64,000 nucleotides of DNA from Ctena decussata (taxonomy: Eukaryota > Mollusca > Bivalvia > Lucinida > Lucinidae), in contig OZ022499.1 of the NCBI GenBank assembly GCA_963989385.1, positions 80,713,903-80,777,902 on the forward strand, in the 5' to 3' direction. Shown piece by piece: positions 10,847-22,700 of this stretch (position 1 is the stretch's first letter; every line of letters begins with the position of its first letter). The notes beneath the pieces were generated by a model that was not told where the DNA came from, searched no databases, and saw nothing but the letters and a program-made list of their open reading frames with translations. Both the position numbers and the translations under genes were made by a program.

Positions 10847-13800
10847 ACAGTGCTGTCGGCCTATTCGGCGCACTTAAACAAAGAATCGTTAACTGTGTAA
10901 ATAAGAATGCCCACACCGAAAAAAAGTACAAAATTGGTACATTTTTATAGGTACAAAAAAGGTATACCTATTTTGTACAAAATTGCCAAAAACATCTGAA
11001 ATGAGGCCAATTTGATACAAAATAGGTACATATGTACCTAAAATGTACACAGGTGCCCAATATGTACCTAATGTGTACCTGATGTACCTGAAGTACCTAA
11101 TATGCACCTGATGTACCTAAAGTGTACCTGATGTATCTAATATGTACCTGATGTACCTTAAGCATACCTGATGTACCTAATATTTACCTGATGTACCTAA
11201 AATGTACCTAGGGTACATTTTAGGTATACAGTGAATAAAAATGTGCCATTTTTGTACCTGAGGTACATTATAGGTACAGATACTGACCAATCAAATGTAT
11301 GCAGGTATATTTCAGGTACATTGATAGCCAACTTGTGAAATGTACCTATAATGTACCTGGGGTACATTATAGGTACAGAAACTGACCAATCATACTATGT
11401 ACCTTTAATGTACCTGAGGTATATTGCCGGTACACCTGCTAACCAATCCAAAAAAAATTCTTAAAATAACTGACCAATCATAAGCTGTATCTTGGATATA
11501 CCTTGGGGACATTTAAGGCATATAAACAGTAAACAGACCAATCACATGCAGAAGCCAGGGTACATTATAGGCACATGAATTGACCAAAAGATTTATGCAG
11601 TATTAATCCTAATAAATGCCCCTGCTCTAATAAAAGTGCCTTGGTTTGCCTTTTCCAGTAATAATGTTGCCTTAATTTGCTAAACTCCATGTTTTCCATC
11701 AGGGGAACAGCATGAATTTCTGTTTTCTGTCATGCAGGATTCAACCCTTCAAATAAGGCCCACTATTCAAGGAAATTATTTGCTCCTAGAGGAGCAAGTT
11801 TTTGTCTTGAATAGTGGAACACTGAGAAGGGAAGCAAAACAAGGGAAAGTAGTAAAACTGCTCCATCTGAAAGTTTATACATTCACACTAATACTGTTTA
11901 TTGTAAATTTATATTTTGGCAGTGGCTGATCTGCTACTCTGAAGGCTCTAATTAATGCGGTAGAAAACACAACTATATATTTCAAATACTTTTAGGGACT
12001 AAGGAAGATATTTAGTAGATACCCACACCAAAAAAAAAAAAAAAAAAAGGAACAAAATTAATATATTTTTATGGGCACTAAAAAGGTATACAAAACTGCC
12101 AAAAGATAATACTGATTCCTGCTCTTTTCACCAATGTTTGTATGAATGGAATTCGCTTCCATCTGAAGTGTTTTTCATCATTTGTAAATCCACAATTTCT
12201 CTTGTATTCTCTAATAAATATGACAGTGTAGCTTTCAGATATCTTACACTTTCATTTCTTCACTCAGTTTTTCATAAATTCCTTATCACATATAAATATA
12301 TATATATTTTCAGTTAAAAGTTTATGTTGATGGAAAAGTGCTTCCCACCTGAGTGAATTTCTGCACTATGAGCACATTTTTTTTTAATTATTAATTTTCA
12401 AAATTATGTTCCTTCAAGTAAAAATTGAATCTAATGCCAATAAAAGTTTGCAGATCAACATACTGTTTTGGAAAAAGCTGCAAGTCCTGAGTCATAAATA
12501 TTATTAGTTGCATTTATCTTCTCTTCATATAGCACTTTAGTTCATCTAGTTTTCAAAAATTTAAACTAATTGAACTTTTTGAAAATGATAACAATCTCAG
12601 GAGATGTAATTCAAGCTAAAACATTCTGTACTATTCCCATGCATTATACAAAAAGAAAAACACATGTGACTTACCAGTTACTTGATAGAGTGCTGTTCTT
12701 CATTGTTAACCAAATCAGAATACATTTTATTCAAGAAAAGTAAGATTATCCAGACTATAACACACACCATCACTCTATAAAGATCCTTTACAAACTGCAC
12801 ACTGACCAAAATATGTGCAAGTTTTCAGATGTGTTAATTAATCCAAGCTGCAAAGTTCTCTGAGGTTGGGTCAAAGACAGCCTAATGGCCACTATAAATG
12901 TATCATATTTCATTGAAATACAGTACATGTAGATTCTGAGTTTATTAGTATATGACTGCATATGTAATTAATAACATCTGCCTACAGTTCCACGTTAGGT
13001 ACATTTTAGGCACATCAGAAAATAACTAAGTTCTTCATTTGCAAGTAAAAGAGTCAGTGAAATGTCTAAGTTTTTCGAGGTACAAAAAAGGTACGGTGAA
13101 AAATGGCTAAGTCCAACATAGGCACGCAAAAGGTACATGGAAATAAAACTAAGACTGCAAAGGTACTATAAAGGCACATCAAAAAATGACTAAGTTCGAT
13201 AGAGGCACACAAAAAGTACATGGAAAATTGTCTAAGTTATCACTGGGGTACATAAAAAGTATACTTTTTTTGTACCTTCATTCAAAAGGCACATAAAAAG
13301 TACAGAAAAGGTACAAAATTTTGTACCTTTTTCGTACTTTATTTCGGTATGGGTGGTAAAAAATAAACAACAGATATTGTGTTTATAAAGTACAATAATC
13401 ACCCTTTATTTCATCTCAAATCCACCATCTGGTATTGATCACAATATGAAAAGAAACTCAAAACTCATGTACCATTGTGCACGAGGGACCCCGTTTTTGT
13501 CGGCCAATTCGACGCAGCTTCTGAAAATGTCTTATTCCTGACATAAATAATGGGCTAATTTGTGAAACAGACTATACTCATGACATCACTCCGTGGGCTG
13601 CAGAAGGAGCTTGTGGAAAGTTTCAACAACTATTTGCTTTAGCAGGGTTAAATCATGATTCTTTGGACATTAGCTGAGTGAGTTATTTTATAATTCACTT
13701 CTTTACTATGTGCATTTATGCAAGGCATGCAAAGAGTGATAGCTATTATTTACAAATTACAAGTGCTGCTGAAGTGAGTTGACCTACATTCGTGATGTGT

Positions 13801-14075
13801 GCTCAGAGCCACTGTGTTTGTAAACAAAGATTGCGAAATACGGTTTGTATTCAACATATGCCGAGCTGCAAGTAACATTTGCAAATATCTGCAAAAAACC
13901 AAGTGCAACAAACCCCCTGGACAGACATGATCTTCTTTACCGCATATAAAGATCTCCGCTTGAAGGACTGCTTGGATAACAGCCGACAAAAATTATCAAC
14001 ACATGTTTAACGGTAAATTACGTTACGTAACTTGCGCCGATTAAGCCTATGCGCTGAATAGGCCGACACGACAGT
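10847..14075. mobile_element. TIR element (GTCGGCCTATTC ends) carrying a 2.4-kb insertion
   Basis: The ends are ACAGTGCTGTCGGCCTATTC (10847) and the complement of CTGAATAGGCCGACACGACA (about 14075). Without the inserted GTAC-rich element it would be about 0.8 kb. A second, inverted copy lies at 63330-63833 and matches 10847-10905 plus 13357-13745 without the insertion. The element has no protein. The right-hand inverted repeat is diverged, so the right border is uncertain by about 10 bp. Confidence 0.6.
10910..13353. mobile_element. GTAC-rich TIR element, 2.4 kb
   Basis: It starts CCCACACCGAAAAAAAGTAC and ends with the complement of CCCATACCGAAATAAAGTAC. Both flanks, 10920-11420 and 12990-13340, are dense in short GTACCT / AGGTAC words in both orientations, so the ends can pair over hundreds of bases. 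The middle (11.6-12.9 kb) is AT-rich with no credible ORF. The inverted copy of the host repeat at 63.7 kb lacks it, giving an independent empty site. I could not define a target duplication. Confidence 0.7.
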
Positions 14076-14096
14076 AAGTCTGCGCTGCGCGCACAA
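13354..14096. other. Right part of the host TIR element, no gene
   Basis: Bases 13357-13745 match 63330-63745 in inverted orientation. The remainder, to 14075, includes the diverged right TIR. The ORF-like stretches are not supported by any motif. Confidence 0.4.
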
Positions 14097-14233
14097 CAGG
14101 GATAAAGACTAATGATTATGCCAAAATTCAGAATTTAACATTAGGGGTATGGGCATTTTCTTCCAAATTTCAGGGGCCCAGCCCAAAGTTTAGGGGCTTT
14201 GGGCAACTGGACCCCTGTTAGTCTTTATCCCTG
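14097..14233. mobile_element. Small MITE, 137 bp
   Basis: Perfect 16-base inverted ends, CAGGGATAAAGACTAA, flank a short interior. CACAA is repeated directly on both sides (14092-14096 and 14234-14238), which fits a 5-bp target duplication. Confidence 0.75.
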
Positions 14234-14314
14234 CACAACCACTTTGTTGGTTTTCTCTACGTGTTCCTGGTAAGGCCAGTTTCTTAAAATTTGTTTCTTT
14301 AAATTTATGCTGAG

Positions 14315-14592
14315 CTGGGCCGGGTAGTGCAGTCAGTAAGGCATGTGACTTATAAGCCAGAGGTCCTGGGTTTGATACCCATTCCGGCCACTTACTTTCA
14401 TTTCTCCATCTGCTGATTCAAGAAGGGCAGTTATCAGTTACTGGTGAAAGAGGAGCACTTAGCAATGGTTAACGGCTTAGGAGGTCTAAGCTCTAGTCTA
14501 AGCCTGCCCAGGAGTAGTGATGTTAGGTTAACTGACCGTCCCGACATGACCATAGCTGTTTACCGTGGACGTTAAGCACTAAATCAGTCAAA
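14315..14592 (+). mobile_element. SINE copy, same family as 9524-9799
   Basis: The tRNA-like head (GGGCCGGGTAGTGCAGTCAG, and a B box decayed to GGGTTTGATACCC) and the tail with GGTTAACGGCTTAGGAGG match the copy at 9524. It ends near GTTAAGCACTAAATCAG, followed by a C-rich run. The B box mutation means internal promotion is probably weak. Confidence 0.75.
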
Positions 14593-16002
14593 AATCCCCC
14601 CCCTCCCCCCCACCCCCCCGCCACACCCACTACAAAACCATTTAACAAAAATATTTTTTTGTTTCAGATTTGGATTCTTTGTCCAAATTCACCTACTTGA
14701 GAGCTCAAAATTAGGTTTGTAGGGTTTGTGCTAAATAGAAATTATTCTTCACACAATCAAATGTTGAGTGTATCATATGCTATACATCTGTGTACATGGT
14801 GGCTGTTTGAGATTTCACCTCTTTTTAGCAGTCAAGCATAATGTTTAAGTCTGAGTATAAGATAATAATTCATCTGTTAAACAGATAATGTCAATCAGAA
14901 GCATAAAAGAACCACAATATATTACTTATATGTGTTTTGAAGTGCACCCTTTTTACCAAGGCCCATGGGGTCTTCAGTTGGGGGATTTGCCATCTCCTCT
15001 GATGGCAATTTTTCTACACTTTAGAGTGAGTCAGACAAGTATCAACTGTGTGAATGAAGCATATCCCAGTTAACTCAGTTTGCATCCCAGTTACCTAGTG
15101 TAAGTAAGTGGTTAGGTGCTTCAGACCTTGGATCATAGACTCGCAGATCATTCGAGTCTCACTGGACCATAGATTTTGTCTGTATTTAAATGGCGCTTCC
15201 GTGTTCGAATGATAACCCTGAGTTGATCTTGGCCTTTTTACAGATAACTCATAGGTCAGACGTGTGCTTCCTAATGCTTGAGAAATTTCTGCAACTTAAT
15301 GAGATATCTTTGAATTTGTTGAAACCTTTGGTATAAAAGTTTGTATGTATAGTCAAATAAATGGCTACTTGAAGTTTATTGAGTAACAGAGGTCAGTATC
15401 AGTTTTTGATCAAGGTCACTCATATTTCACCAACTTCGAATTTTTCCTGGTAACCAATATGGCTGTCATGCACATATCGTTAAAAAGCTTCCACAATCAA
15501 ATGACCCATGACACTGAAACTTGGTACATGTACATGTACACAGCATTTGAAATTAGTATACTCTCGGATTTGTTCAAATGGTGACCCTAGGTTGACCTTT
15601 GACCTTTTGACTTAGGTGAGCTATTCAGGTGTTTTTGGTACAGGTTACATGTACATGCATTTGCATGTACTGTAAAAATGAATAACTGAAAAACCAATTT
15701 TCATTTTGTACATTTTAGGAGATTTTAACTGTAATCCGGCACATCTGATTGGGAGACAAGTCACTGCCTAAGAAGACTTAGATATTTGTATTGGCTGGTT
15801 CATACACATTGGTGTTTGTCTGTGATTAACTCAGCAATCATCAATTCTGTATATTATTTTGAGCTTGCCATACAAGATTTCAACAACTTCCACAAAGTCA
15901 CCAAGAAGAAAAATTGACAATGCTACATACTGGTTTGAGGTATCTGGTGTTAAGGAAGCCTTAGATATAAAGCTTTAATAGGAAGGTATGTACGATTATT
16001 TT
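14593..16002. other. Intronic sequence without a gene; weak array-type remnants
   Basis: A C-rich run lies at 14597-14625. Bases 15200-15720 repeat fragments such as GACACTGAAACTTGG and GACCTTTTGACTTAGGTGA that resemble decayed units of the tandem-array elements. A tRNA-like stretch near 15100-15165 (AGTGGTTAGGTGCTTCAG, ATTCGAGTCTC) may be a damaged SINE. Nothing codes for protein. Confidence 0.4.
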
Positions 16003-17990
16003 TTATGTCTCCCCCCGAAGGGGTCGGAGACATACTGTTTTTGCCCTGGTCGTCTGACTGTCCGTCCGTCTGTCACAAATCGTGTCCGCTCAATAACTCT
16101 GTAACCGACTGAGATAATTTCACGAAACTTAGTACAAATATAAAGCATCATCAGACGACATGCAGAGAGCAAGACCGGTAACTCCACCTACATTTTTACA
16201 GAATAATACCCCTTTGAAAATTTAAGTATGGTAATCCTGTCCGCTCAATAACTGTAACAGATTGAGATAATTTCACAAAACTTGGTACAAATATAAAACA
16301 TGATCAGACGATGTGCAGAGAGCAAGACCCGTAACTCCACTTACAATTTTTACGAAATTATGGCTCTTTGAAAACTTTAGTATGGAAATCGTGTCCGCTC
16401 AATAACTCTGTAACAGATTGAGATAATTTCTCGAAACTTGGTACAAATATATAGCATCATCAGACGACATGCAGAGAGCAAGACCCATAACTCCGCCTAC
16501 ATTTTTTACGGAATTATGTCACTTTGAAAATTTTAGTTTAGAAATTGTGTCCGCTCAATAACTCTATAACCGACTTAGATAATTTAACAAAACTTAGTAC
16601 AAATTCAAAGCATCATCAGACGACATGCAGAGAGCAAGACCCGTGACCCCACCTATATTTTTTATGGAATTATGCCCCTTTGTAAATTTAGGTATGGAAA
16701 TCATGTCCGCTCCATAACTCTACAACTGTACGAGATATTTTCATGAAACTTAGTGCAAATATAGAGTATCATCAGAGGATGTGTGGAGAGCAAGACCTGC
16801 TACTCCACCTACATTTTTTACAGAGTTATGGCCCTTTGAAAATTTTAGTATGGAAATTGTGTCCGCTCAATAATTCTGTAACCAATTGAGATGATTTCAA
16901 GAAACTTGGTACAAATATAAAGCATCATCAGACGAAATGCGGAGAGCAAGACCTATAACTCCACTGACATTTTTTATGGAATTATGCCCCTTTGTAAATT
17001 TTAGTATGGAAATCGTGTCTGCTCCATATCTCTAAAACTTTATGAGATATTTTTATGAAAGTTAGTACAAATATAGAGCATGATCAGAGGATGTGCAGAG
17101 AACAAGAATCGTAACTCCACCTACATTTTTATGGAATTATGCCCCTTTGTAAATTTTAGTATGGAAATTGTGTCCGCTCCATGACTCTGAAACTATATGA
17201 GATATTTTCGCAAAACTTAGTACAACTTTAAAGTATCATGACTTGATGGGCTGAGAAAATCCTGCTTACATTTACTACAGAATTATGCCCCTTTGAAAAT
17301 TTTAATATGGAAATCATGTTTGCTCCATAGCTCTGAAACTATATGAGTTATTTTTGTGAAACTTGGTACAAATATAAAACATCAGACAATGTGCAGTGAA
17401 CAAGGACTGTAACTCCATCTACACTTTTTATGGAATTATGCCTCTTTGTAAATTAAAGTACGGTATGTATATCATGTTTGTTCTTTAAAAACTTTAAAAC
17501 TATAATAAATATTTTCAGCAATTTTTATACAAATACAAAGCATCATCAGACGATGTGCAGAGAACAAGATCCATATGTTCTGTATCTTAAAAACCTAAAG
17601 AGATATTTTCATGAAATTTACACAGATGTGAAGGAAACAAGACAGTTATTCCGGATTTTTTGGAGTTATCCCTTTTGAGCATTGAAAATAGTACATTTTG
17701 CCCTTTTGAGCATTGAAAATAGTACATTTTGCTTTAATTAAAGATATTTTCATGAAATTTTGTTCAATTATAAAGCATCATCAAATGATGTGCAGAAAAA
17801 CAAGATCAGTAGCTCTGCCTACATTTTTAATGAAATTATGCCCCTTTGTAATTTTTCAGTATAGAAATGGTGTTCCCTCTGTAACTTTATAACCGTTGAA
17901 GATATTTTTACAAAACTTGGTTCAAATATAAACCATCATCAGAAGATTTGCAGAGAAAAGAACCCTACACCCACCTACATTTTTCACAGC
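16003..17990 (+). mobile_element. Palindrome-headed array element, ~155-165-bp units
   Basis: The start is the hairpin ATGTCTCCCCCCGAAG / GGGTCGGAGACAT (16005-16033), followed by a CTGTCCGTCCGTCTG run. More than ten units follow, each with TGTCCGCTC(A/C)ATAACTCT, GAAACTTAGTACAAAT and GCATCATCAGACGA. The units decay to the right. The layout matches the elements at 6868 and 35099, but the unit sequence is different. The right end near 17990 is approximate. Confidence 0.6.
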
Positions 17991-18944
17991 TATATAAATT
18001 TTGGCCTAAACATCGTTATATACATCCATCTTAAGAAGTAGCCATATCAGGTGGATGGGAACGCACGTATATAGGTAACACCTATTTAATTCATATTAGT
18101 CTCATAATTAGCCATAAAAGTTTTGAGAAAATGCATGTTTATTCGATAAATATGGAATGAAAAATAACTTTCAAATTAAAATGCAAATTATCTATTTCCT
18201 CACGGCCTGTAAGAATATCGATTTTGACCACGTGTGTCATGTGATCATGTAGAGGTATTTTTCTTATTCGTGCACGTGATTGTGAGGTATGAATAAATTA
18301 TTTTTGTCCAATAATGCGATTTCAACCACGGTCCGCGATTGTATAAAAATTTTATCTTATATTTTGTTTAAAGTCACTTTTCTCAAATATTATTATCTAA
18401 ACTCTATTTCAAATGTATAGTTAGACCATGTCGGAGGTATTGCATGAAATATTTCTTCAAATCAATTTAGTTATTATTATAAAGGGCGTAAATCTTTAAA
18501 CAGATATATCACATTGTCTTAAGGTTTAAATCGTTTTCCACTTAGAGTTAACGCAATAAGAAATACTGCAATTTAATTAGACTGTGAGAAATTGTGCTGT
18601 AACTATTTGTGCCCAGACAAGACAGATCACGTGTGCAGTCTTATCAGTCTTGAGCATATGCTGTTTTACCAGACAAATAAATATGGCCCTGAAGAATCCT
18701 AAATAATGAATATCCCAGCCAGCTTGGGTAATTATTCATGCTGCCTTGGGTATGCTTAGTTTGCTTATTTCTGAGAGAGATTTTATACTATGCAGCTCAA
18801 TGAATAATGAATATCTATAAATAGGGAATAAATAGTAAAACAGCACCCATATTATGACTTACTGCGAAAAATGGATGCAAGCACAATCCTAAGCTATATA
18901 GGATATATTAAAATAAATAAAGCCTAGTTACACAGTATATTTAC
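17991..18944. other. Intron sequence without a gene
   Basis: AT-rich sequence. It includes a TGGGAACGCACGTAT word that matches one arm of the hairpin at 3867 and may be the far end of that repeat family. No coding sequence is visible. Confidence 0.35.
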
Positions 18945-20010
18945 CTTGTACATTCTGAACATCCGTCAGTGGTCCATCTTCCCTGGAGAACACATATGTT
19001 TTAATCATATTTCCAATAGCCTGGTAGAACCATTTCAACTTTTCATCTTCTGTGTCGAAGTCTGGCGGTATATGTTTGGTTGGCATCGAGAGGACGTCGT
19101 CCATTCCAAAGTGAGTTAGAAGACACTCAACAATGTATGCATCAGTCACCGAGATGAAAAAATCTCTGTCTTGATTGTATGCAGCCTTAACCTCCGCTTT
19201 GACGTTAGTCCTGGATATACGATCTTGCAGAGATTTTAGCGTGCCAAGGCTGGCCCCGCTTCCTTCATTGTACAATTCTTTAAATATCACAGACAGAAAA
19301 TTCATATTCATGTGAAGAAACTCAAAGGTAATTGGTGACAAATGTTCAAACTTTTCAACTGGATTCTGGTGATGTGATCTCAAACATTTTGCGCCCGAGA
19401 ATCGCTCCCATGTTAGCTGATCGCCGCCAATATGAACTTTCTCTGTGTTCCGACCGGCCTTGGCGTAGACATCTGATACAATTTCCTCATAGGAATCCAG
19501 AATTTTTACGACGTCACTGTATTTCTGTTCGTTTTCAAACAGAACGGGAAGAGGGATGACAACGTTTTTACTTCTTAGTGTTTCTGAGCAAGGTTTGCTT
19601 ATGTACCGAGGAACAACGGTCTCAAAACGTATGGAATGTGCTGAAAAGCAACGCGAGCAATTAGGACAGTATAGTCGTTCCTTATTTCTGTCATGTCTGT
19701 AGCTGATGGCACATAACTGTTAAAATTCGACTCCCAGTACGGGACCTGAGGGACGATATTGGGGAGGTGATCGAAGTTCACATTCTGAATGACAAGAGCC
19801 AAATGCGTGGTCCATGTGTCCTCTTCTATCCATCCGTTGGTCATCCACGCCTACGGACCAGTTGATATTGTCTCCAACAATCCGGAAGCGCCGGTGGTCT
19901 CTTACAAAATCAATAAGTTGATTGTTGAATGAACCTCCAATTATCGCCTGTAATCGAATACTCCTGTTGTAACTCAGGCATACCCCCATTCTCTGAAGTC
20001 GATCAAACAC
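18945..20010 (-). pseudogene. DUF6589-like gene, exon 3, with two frameshifts
   Basis: The acceptor CATCTTTCAG precedes 20010 and the donor GTAAAT follows 18945. The first frame reads VFDRLQRMGVCLSYNRS and then FRIVGDNINWSVGV up to HAFGS (about 19800). The sense then moves to another frame, ALVIQNVNFDHLP through FQHIPYVLRPL (about 19625). It moves again to VVPRYISKP, VVIPLPVLFENEQKYSD and KVHIGGDQLTWERFSGAK, then FEHLSPITFEFLHMNMNF, and runs to the donor. Each segment belongs to the same conserved protein family, so two one-base shifts are the simplest reading. No in-frame stop interrupts the segments. Confidence 0.7.
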
Positions 20011-20869
20011 CTGAAAGATGGAAAATTGCGCATCATGCGTATACTTCGAATCAGTAAAAACATATGTAAGAGTCGAAAAAAAAGAACAATGATATATATC
20101 AAATATTTTTTTTTATTTTACTTTTCAATAACTACAATACCTTCTTCAGATTTGGACATTTCTAGGTAATGTAGTTATTGGAAAGTAAAATTAAAAAAAT
20201 ATGTTTTGATTGTTTTTCCCCAGCTGTAAACAATCATTGATACTCAATCCCAATGACACTGACTTAATAAAAATGAATGAATGATGTGCACGATTTATGT
20301 TTTCTGGATGTTGAAATTTCTGAATTTACCCCAACCACTCTACTGTGGTGGGCAAGAGAAATGGTGAGCCGGACAGCCAAGCCATAACCTTTTCAGACAA
20401 TTGGGTACCAATGTGTTAATGTATTACGTAATCAGAAATTCACAATTTTAATTTCTGTTCGGTGGATCTCAGCATCAAGAAACATACGGAACATAGTACA
20501 GTGAAACGATATTCCTGATATCAGTCAACAGTGAAATGATACTATATAGTTCACTGAAATTTGTTTTGTTTTTCTGATATTAACCATACGTCTCTGACCT
20601 GATGCATATGGAACGTATTCTTTTAAAACGTTTTCGGCGCCAAATAGCCTTTTAGTGCTGATGTGCCGTAAAACCCATATCACTCACTCACTCACTCTGA
20701 TATTAACTCGGACTTAACTGATAAGAATAAAATATTGCGATAACGGATATCGACTTGGTAAAAAGATGAGTCGTTCATTTATTATGCACACTTTGCACTG
20801 AATTGATTTGCTGTTTTAAATTATAACCATAGCTAATAACTTTTAAAATGCATCGGTGTATGTATTTAC
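20011..20869. other. Intron 2 of the DUF6589-like gene
   Basis: Bases 20105-20205 form a foldback (TTTATTTTACTTTTCAATAAC and its complement) typical of a small MITE. Near 20640-20700, a stretch with GTGCCGTAAAACCC and repeated CACT looks like a retroelement 3' tail. No exon is visible here. Confidence 0.5.
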
Positions 20870-21537
20870 CTTCTGGTCGCAGATGTTGTCAATCAATAGA
20901 AGATTGAGACCCAGTCTTGGAATAAGGTTTTGCAGGTTTGTGTAAAGCCCAATCTTTTTGTCGTCAATAAGGATAAACATCAAAAGGGCAAACAAGTCTG
21001 GAAACAAGCATTTAAATTCACTGATAATATCAAGCCATCGAGAACATTTAAGCTCTTTTACATCTTTTTTCATTAAACAACTTACAAATCCATATTTCTT
21101 GTTTCCCATGTTGCTGATTGTATGTTTATTTTGTACAATCATTTTTTCGACTACAGACTTTCTGACAGTGTCGTTATTGATAATCCACGTTGAAAGTTGA
21201 TCTAGTGATCCGCCACTACAAATAGAATACAAACTTTGCATCTCATTTGCCGAAATACTGTTTTCGTTACAACAGTTATACAATTTCAAAAACTTGTTGA
21301 TTTCAATTAAGTCTGGGTTGTATGCGTTTCTTGAAGACTTTCGGGAATTTTGATAGTCATGGTCAAGATCCGATGGATGGAATACCAACTCAGGTGTCAG
21401 TTTTGCAGTTTCAGCTGTTTTGCTCGCAGTTGATTTTCTCGCTGCAGCACTGTACCCGTGGAAATGGACTGGTCTGGGTATTTTAGATGGTGTTAGGACA
21501 GCATGCTCTGTTACTTTAGTGACGTCCTTCGTATTAC
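20870..21537 (-). CDS. DUF6589-like gene, exon 2
   Basis: This is a 668-base open exon between acceptor TTTGCAG and donor GTAAAT. It encodes a variable, Lys/Ser-rich start (NTKDVTKVTEHAVLTPSK) followed by a helical region rich in Leu and Ile, with LIEINKFLKLYN and DLFALLMFILIDDKK. It begins two bases into a codon, matching the phase-1 end of exon 1, and ends on a full codon (CDQK) that runs straight into VFDRLQ of exon 3. The longest ATG-started ORF begins at 21388, but the reading frame is open up to the acceptor. Confidence 0.65.
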
Positions 21538-21681
21538 CTGCAAAGTAAAAACTTCTTTCTACAAGTTCTGAAAAATAAGATCCTTTGGAAGCAGGGAATA
21601 CATCAAAGAACAGAAAATAGCAGATTCGGTTTAATTGAGTCTGTTCATGACCGGTAATTAAATGTGCGACGGTAGCCCATC

Positions 21682-21721
<40 letters not shown>

Positions 21722-22237
21722 AGAATATTCATGCGGGCGTTCATGTGGATTTATACTGAGAGTTTTGTAATGAAAACTCGTATCAGATGCATAACTGGAT
21801 GCCTGTTATGTGAAAGAGTACTTTTGTTTAGAGAATTTGGGAAGTGAAGAAGGGACATTATCTCTTTAGATTCTGATTTCGGTATGAGACTTGTTTTAAA
21901 ATAGAAAGGTATCTGCGAGTTTAGAGTTAAATGCCACAGATCATTGCATATGCACATACGTCTTTATCTATAAATTCAAATTTTAGCCAAGTTTCGTACA
22001 AGCTGACCATAGAATCATAAAATAATGGGATCGCCTCACGGGAAAATGAAACATACTGCATCTGCGAAAAGCCAAAACTAAGCTGCGCATGAAGGCAGGC
22101 GGACAGCATTTTTATCCATACACTGGACGAATCTGCAGGGAAGTACTTTATCTACATAATAATCGATCAGTCTATTCCTCTAATGTACTGTCTTTGGATA
22201 CGCTATTTTAAACAAAGCAGTTATAATAGCTACTTAC
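21538..22237. repeat. Intron 1 of the DUF6589-like gene, with a CT microsatellite
   Basis: A (CT)n run covers 21685-21718. The rest is plain intron with no coding sequence. Confidence 0.6.
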
Positions 22238-22700
22238 ATTCTGTTATTTCAAAGTCCATACTGTCGTGTTCGGTAGTTATTCTTGTGGTAACTGTATTCA
22301 CGGTTGTCTCATTCGTCGTCTCTGCCTCAAATAGTTCTACAGATGTTTTGGATTTTTTCTTTGGGAAAGACTGAAGCGATTTTGTTATCGGCGAGCCCGC
22401 AGGTGATGATGCCATCCTCTTTGGCTGAGCTTTCATAATGTTATTTTGACATAGCTCATAAAACTCAGTGCACTTCTTATGCAATGTTTGAAGTTTTTCA
22501 TTACAACCTTGACACATTAAACCACTGTTAACATTTACACCACCGTATTTTAGCATTAAATCCTGCAAAGCTTTTCTTTTAAGTGTCGAACCGTCAATTC
22601 TATAAATTCTTTTCTGTGGGACAGTTTTTCTACAAACTATACATATATCACTAGTTTGATCTAAATTTTGTTTCACAGGTGTTTTATGCATTTTGTCCAA
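22238..22700 (-). CDS. DUF6589-like gene, exon 1: N-terminal C2-C2 zinc finger
   Basis: It starts at the ATG at 22700 (MDKMHKTPVKQ) and runs 154 codons to a strong donor (GAAT|GTAAGT). Two Cys pairs, ICIVC (about residue 20) and MCQGC (about residue 63), about 39 residues apart, with nearby basic residues, look like a treble-clef or ZAD-like DNA- or protein-binding finger. A basic, Ser/Pro-rich linker follows (QPKRMASSPAGS, FPKKKSKTS), which could be a nuclear signal. No other exon is visible upstream and no promoter motif is clear. The zinc-finger class is a guess from spacing only. Confidence 0.6.

Larger units (their letters stand above)
2972..22700 (-). pseudogene. DUF6589-like zinc-finger protein gene, four exons over 20 kb, frameshifted
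   Basis: I joined four minus-strand exons: 22238-22700, 20870-21537, 18945-20010 and 2972-3711. Every junction has GT-AG sites and matching phase (phase 1, then 0, then 1), giving a protein of about 978 residues. It has an N-terminal zinc finger (residues about 20-75), a middle region, and then a conserved part with GDN (about residue 424), GGDQLT (about 574) and PADLRMEF (E about 850). I recognise this part as the Pfam DUF6589 family from memory. The spaced acidic residues suggest an RNase H-fold, transposase-like enzyme; that is inference. Exon 3 has two frameshifts (about 19800 and 19622), so this copy is either a recent pseudogene or carries assembly errors. The last intron is 15.2 kb and full of transposons. 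It is tail to tail with the RecQ-like gene. Confidence 0.6.

Noticed and set aside
13750..13989. 79-codon minus-strand ORF near the R1 repeat
   Set aside because: It lies within a TIR element, has no family motif, and the inverted copy at 63.3 kb does not preserve it.
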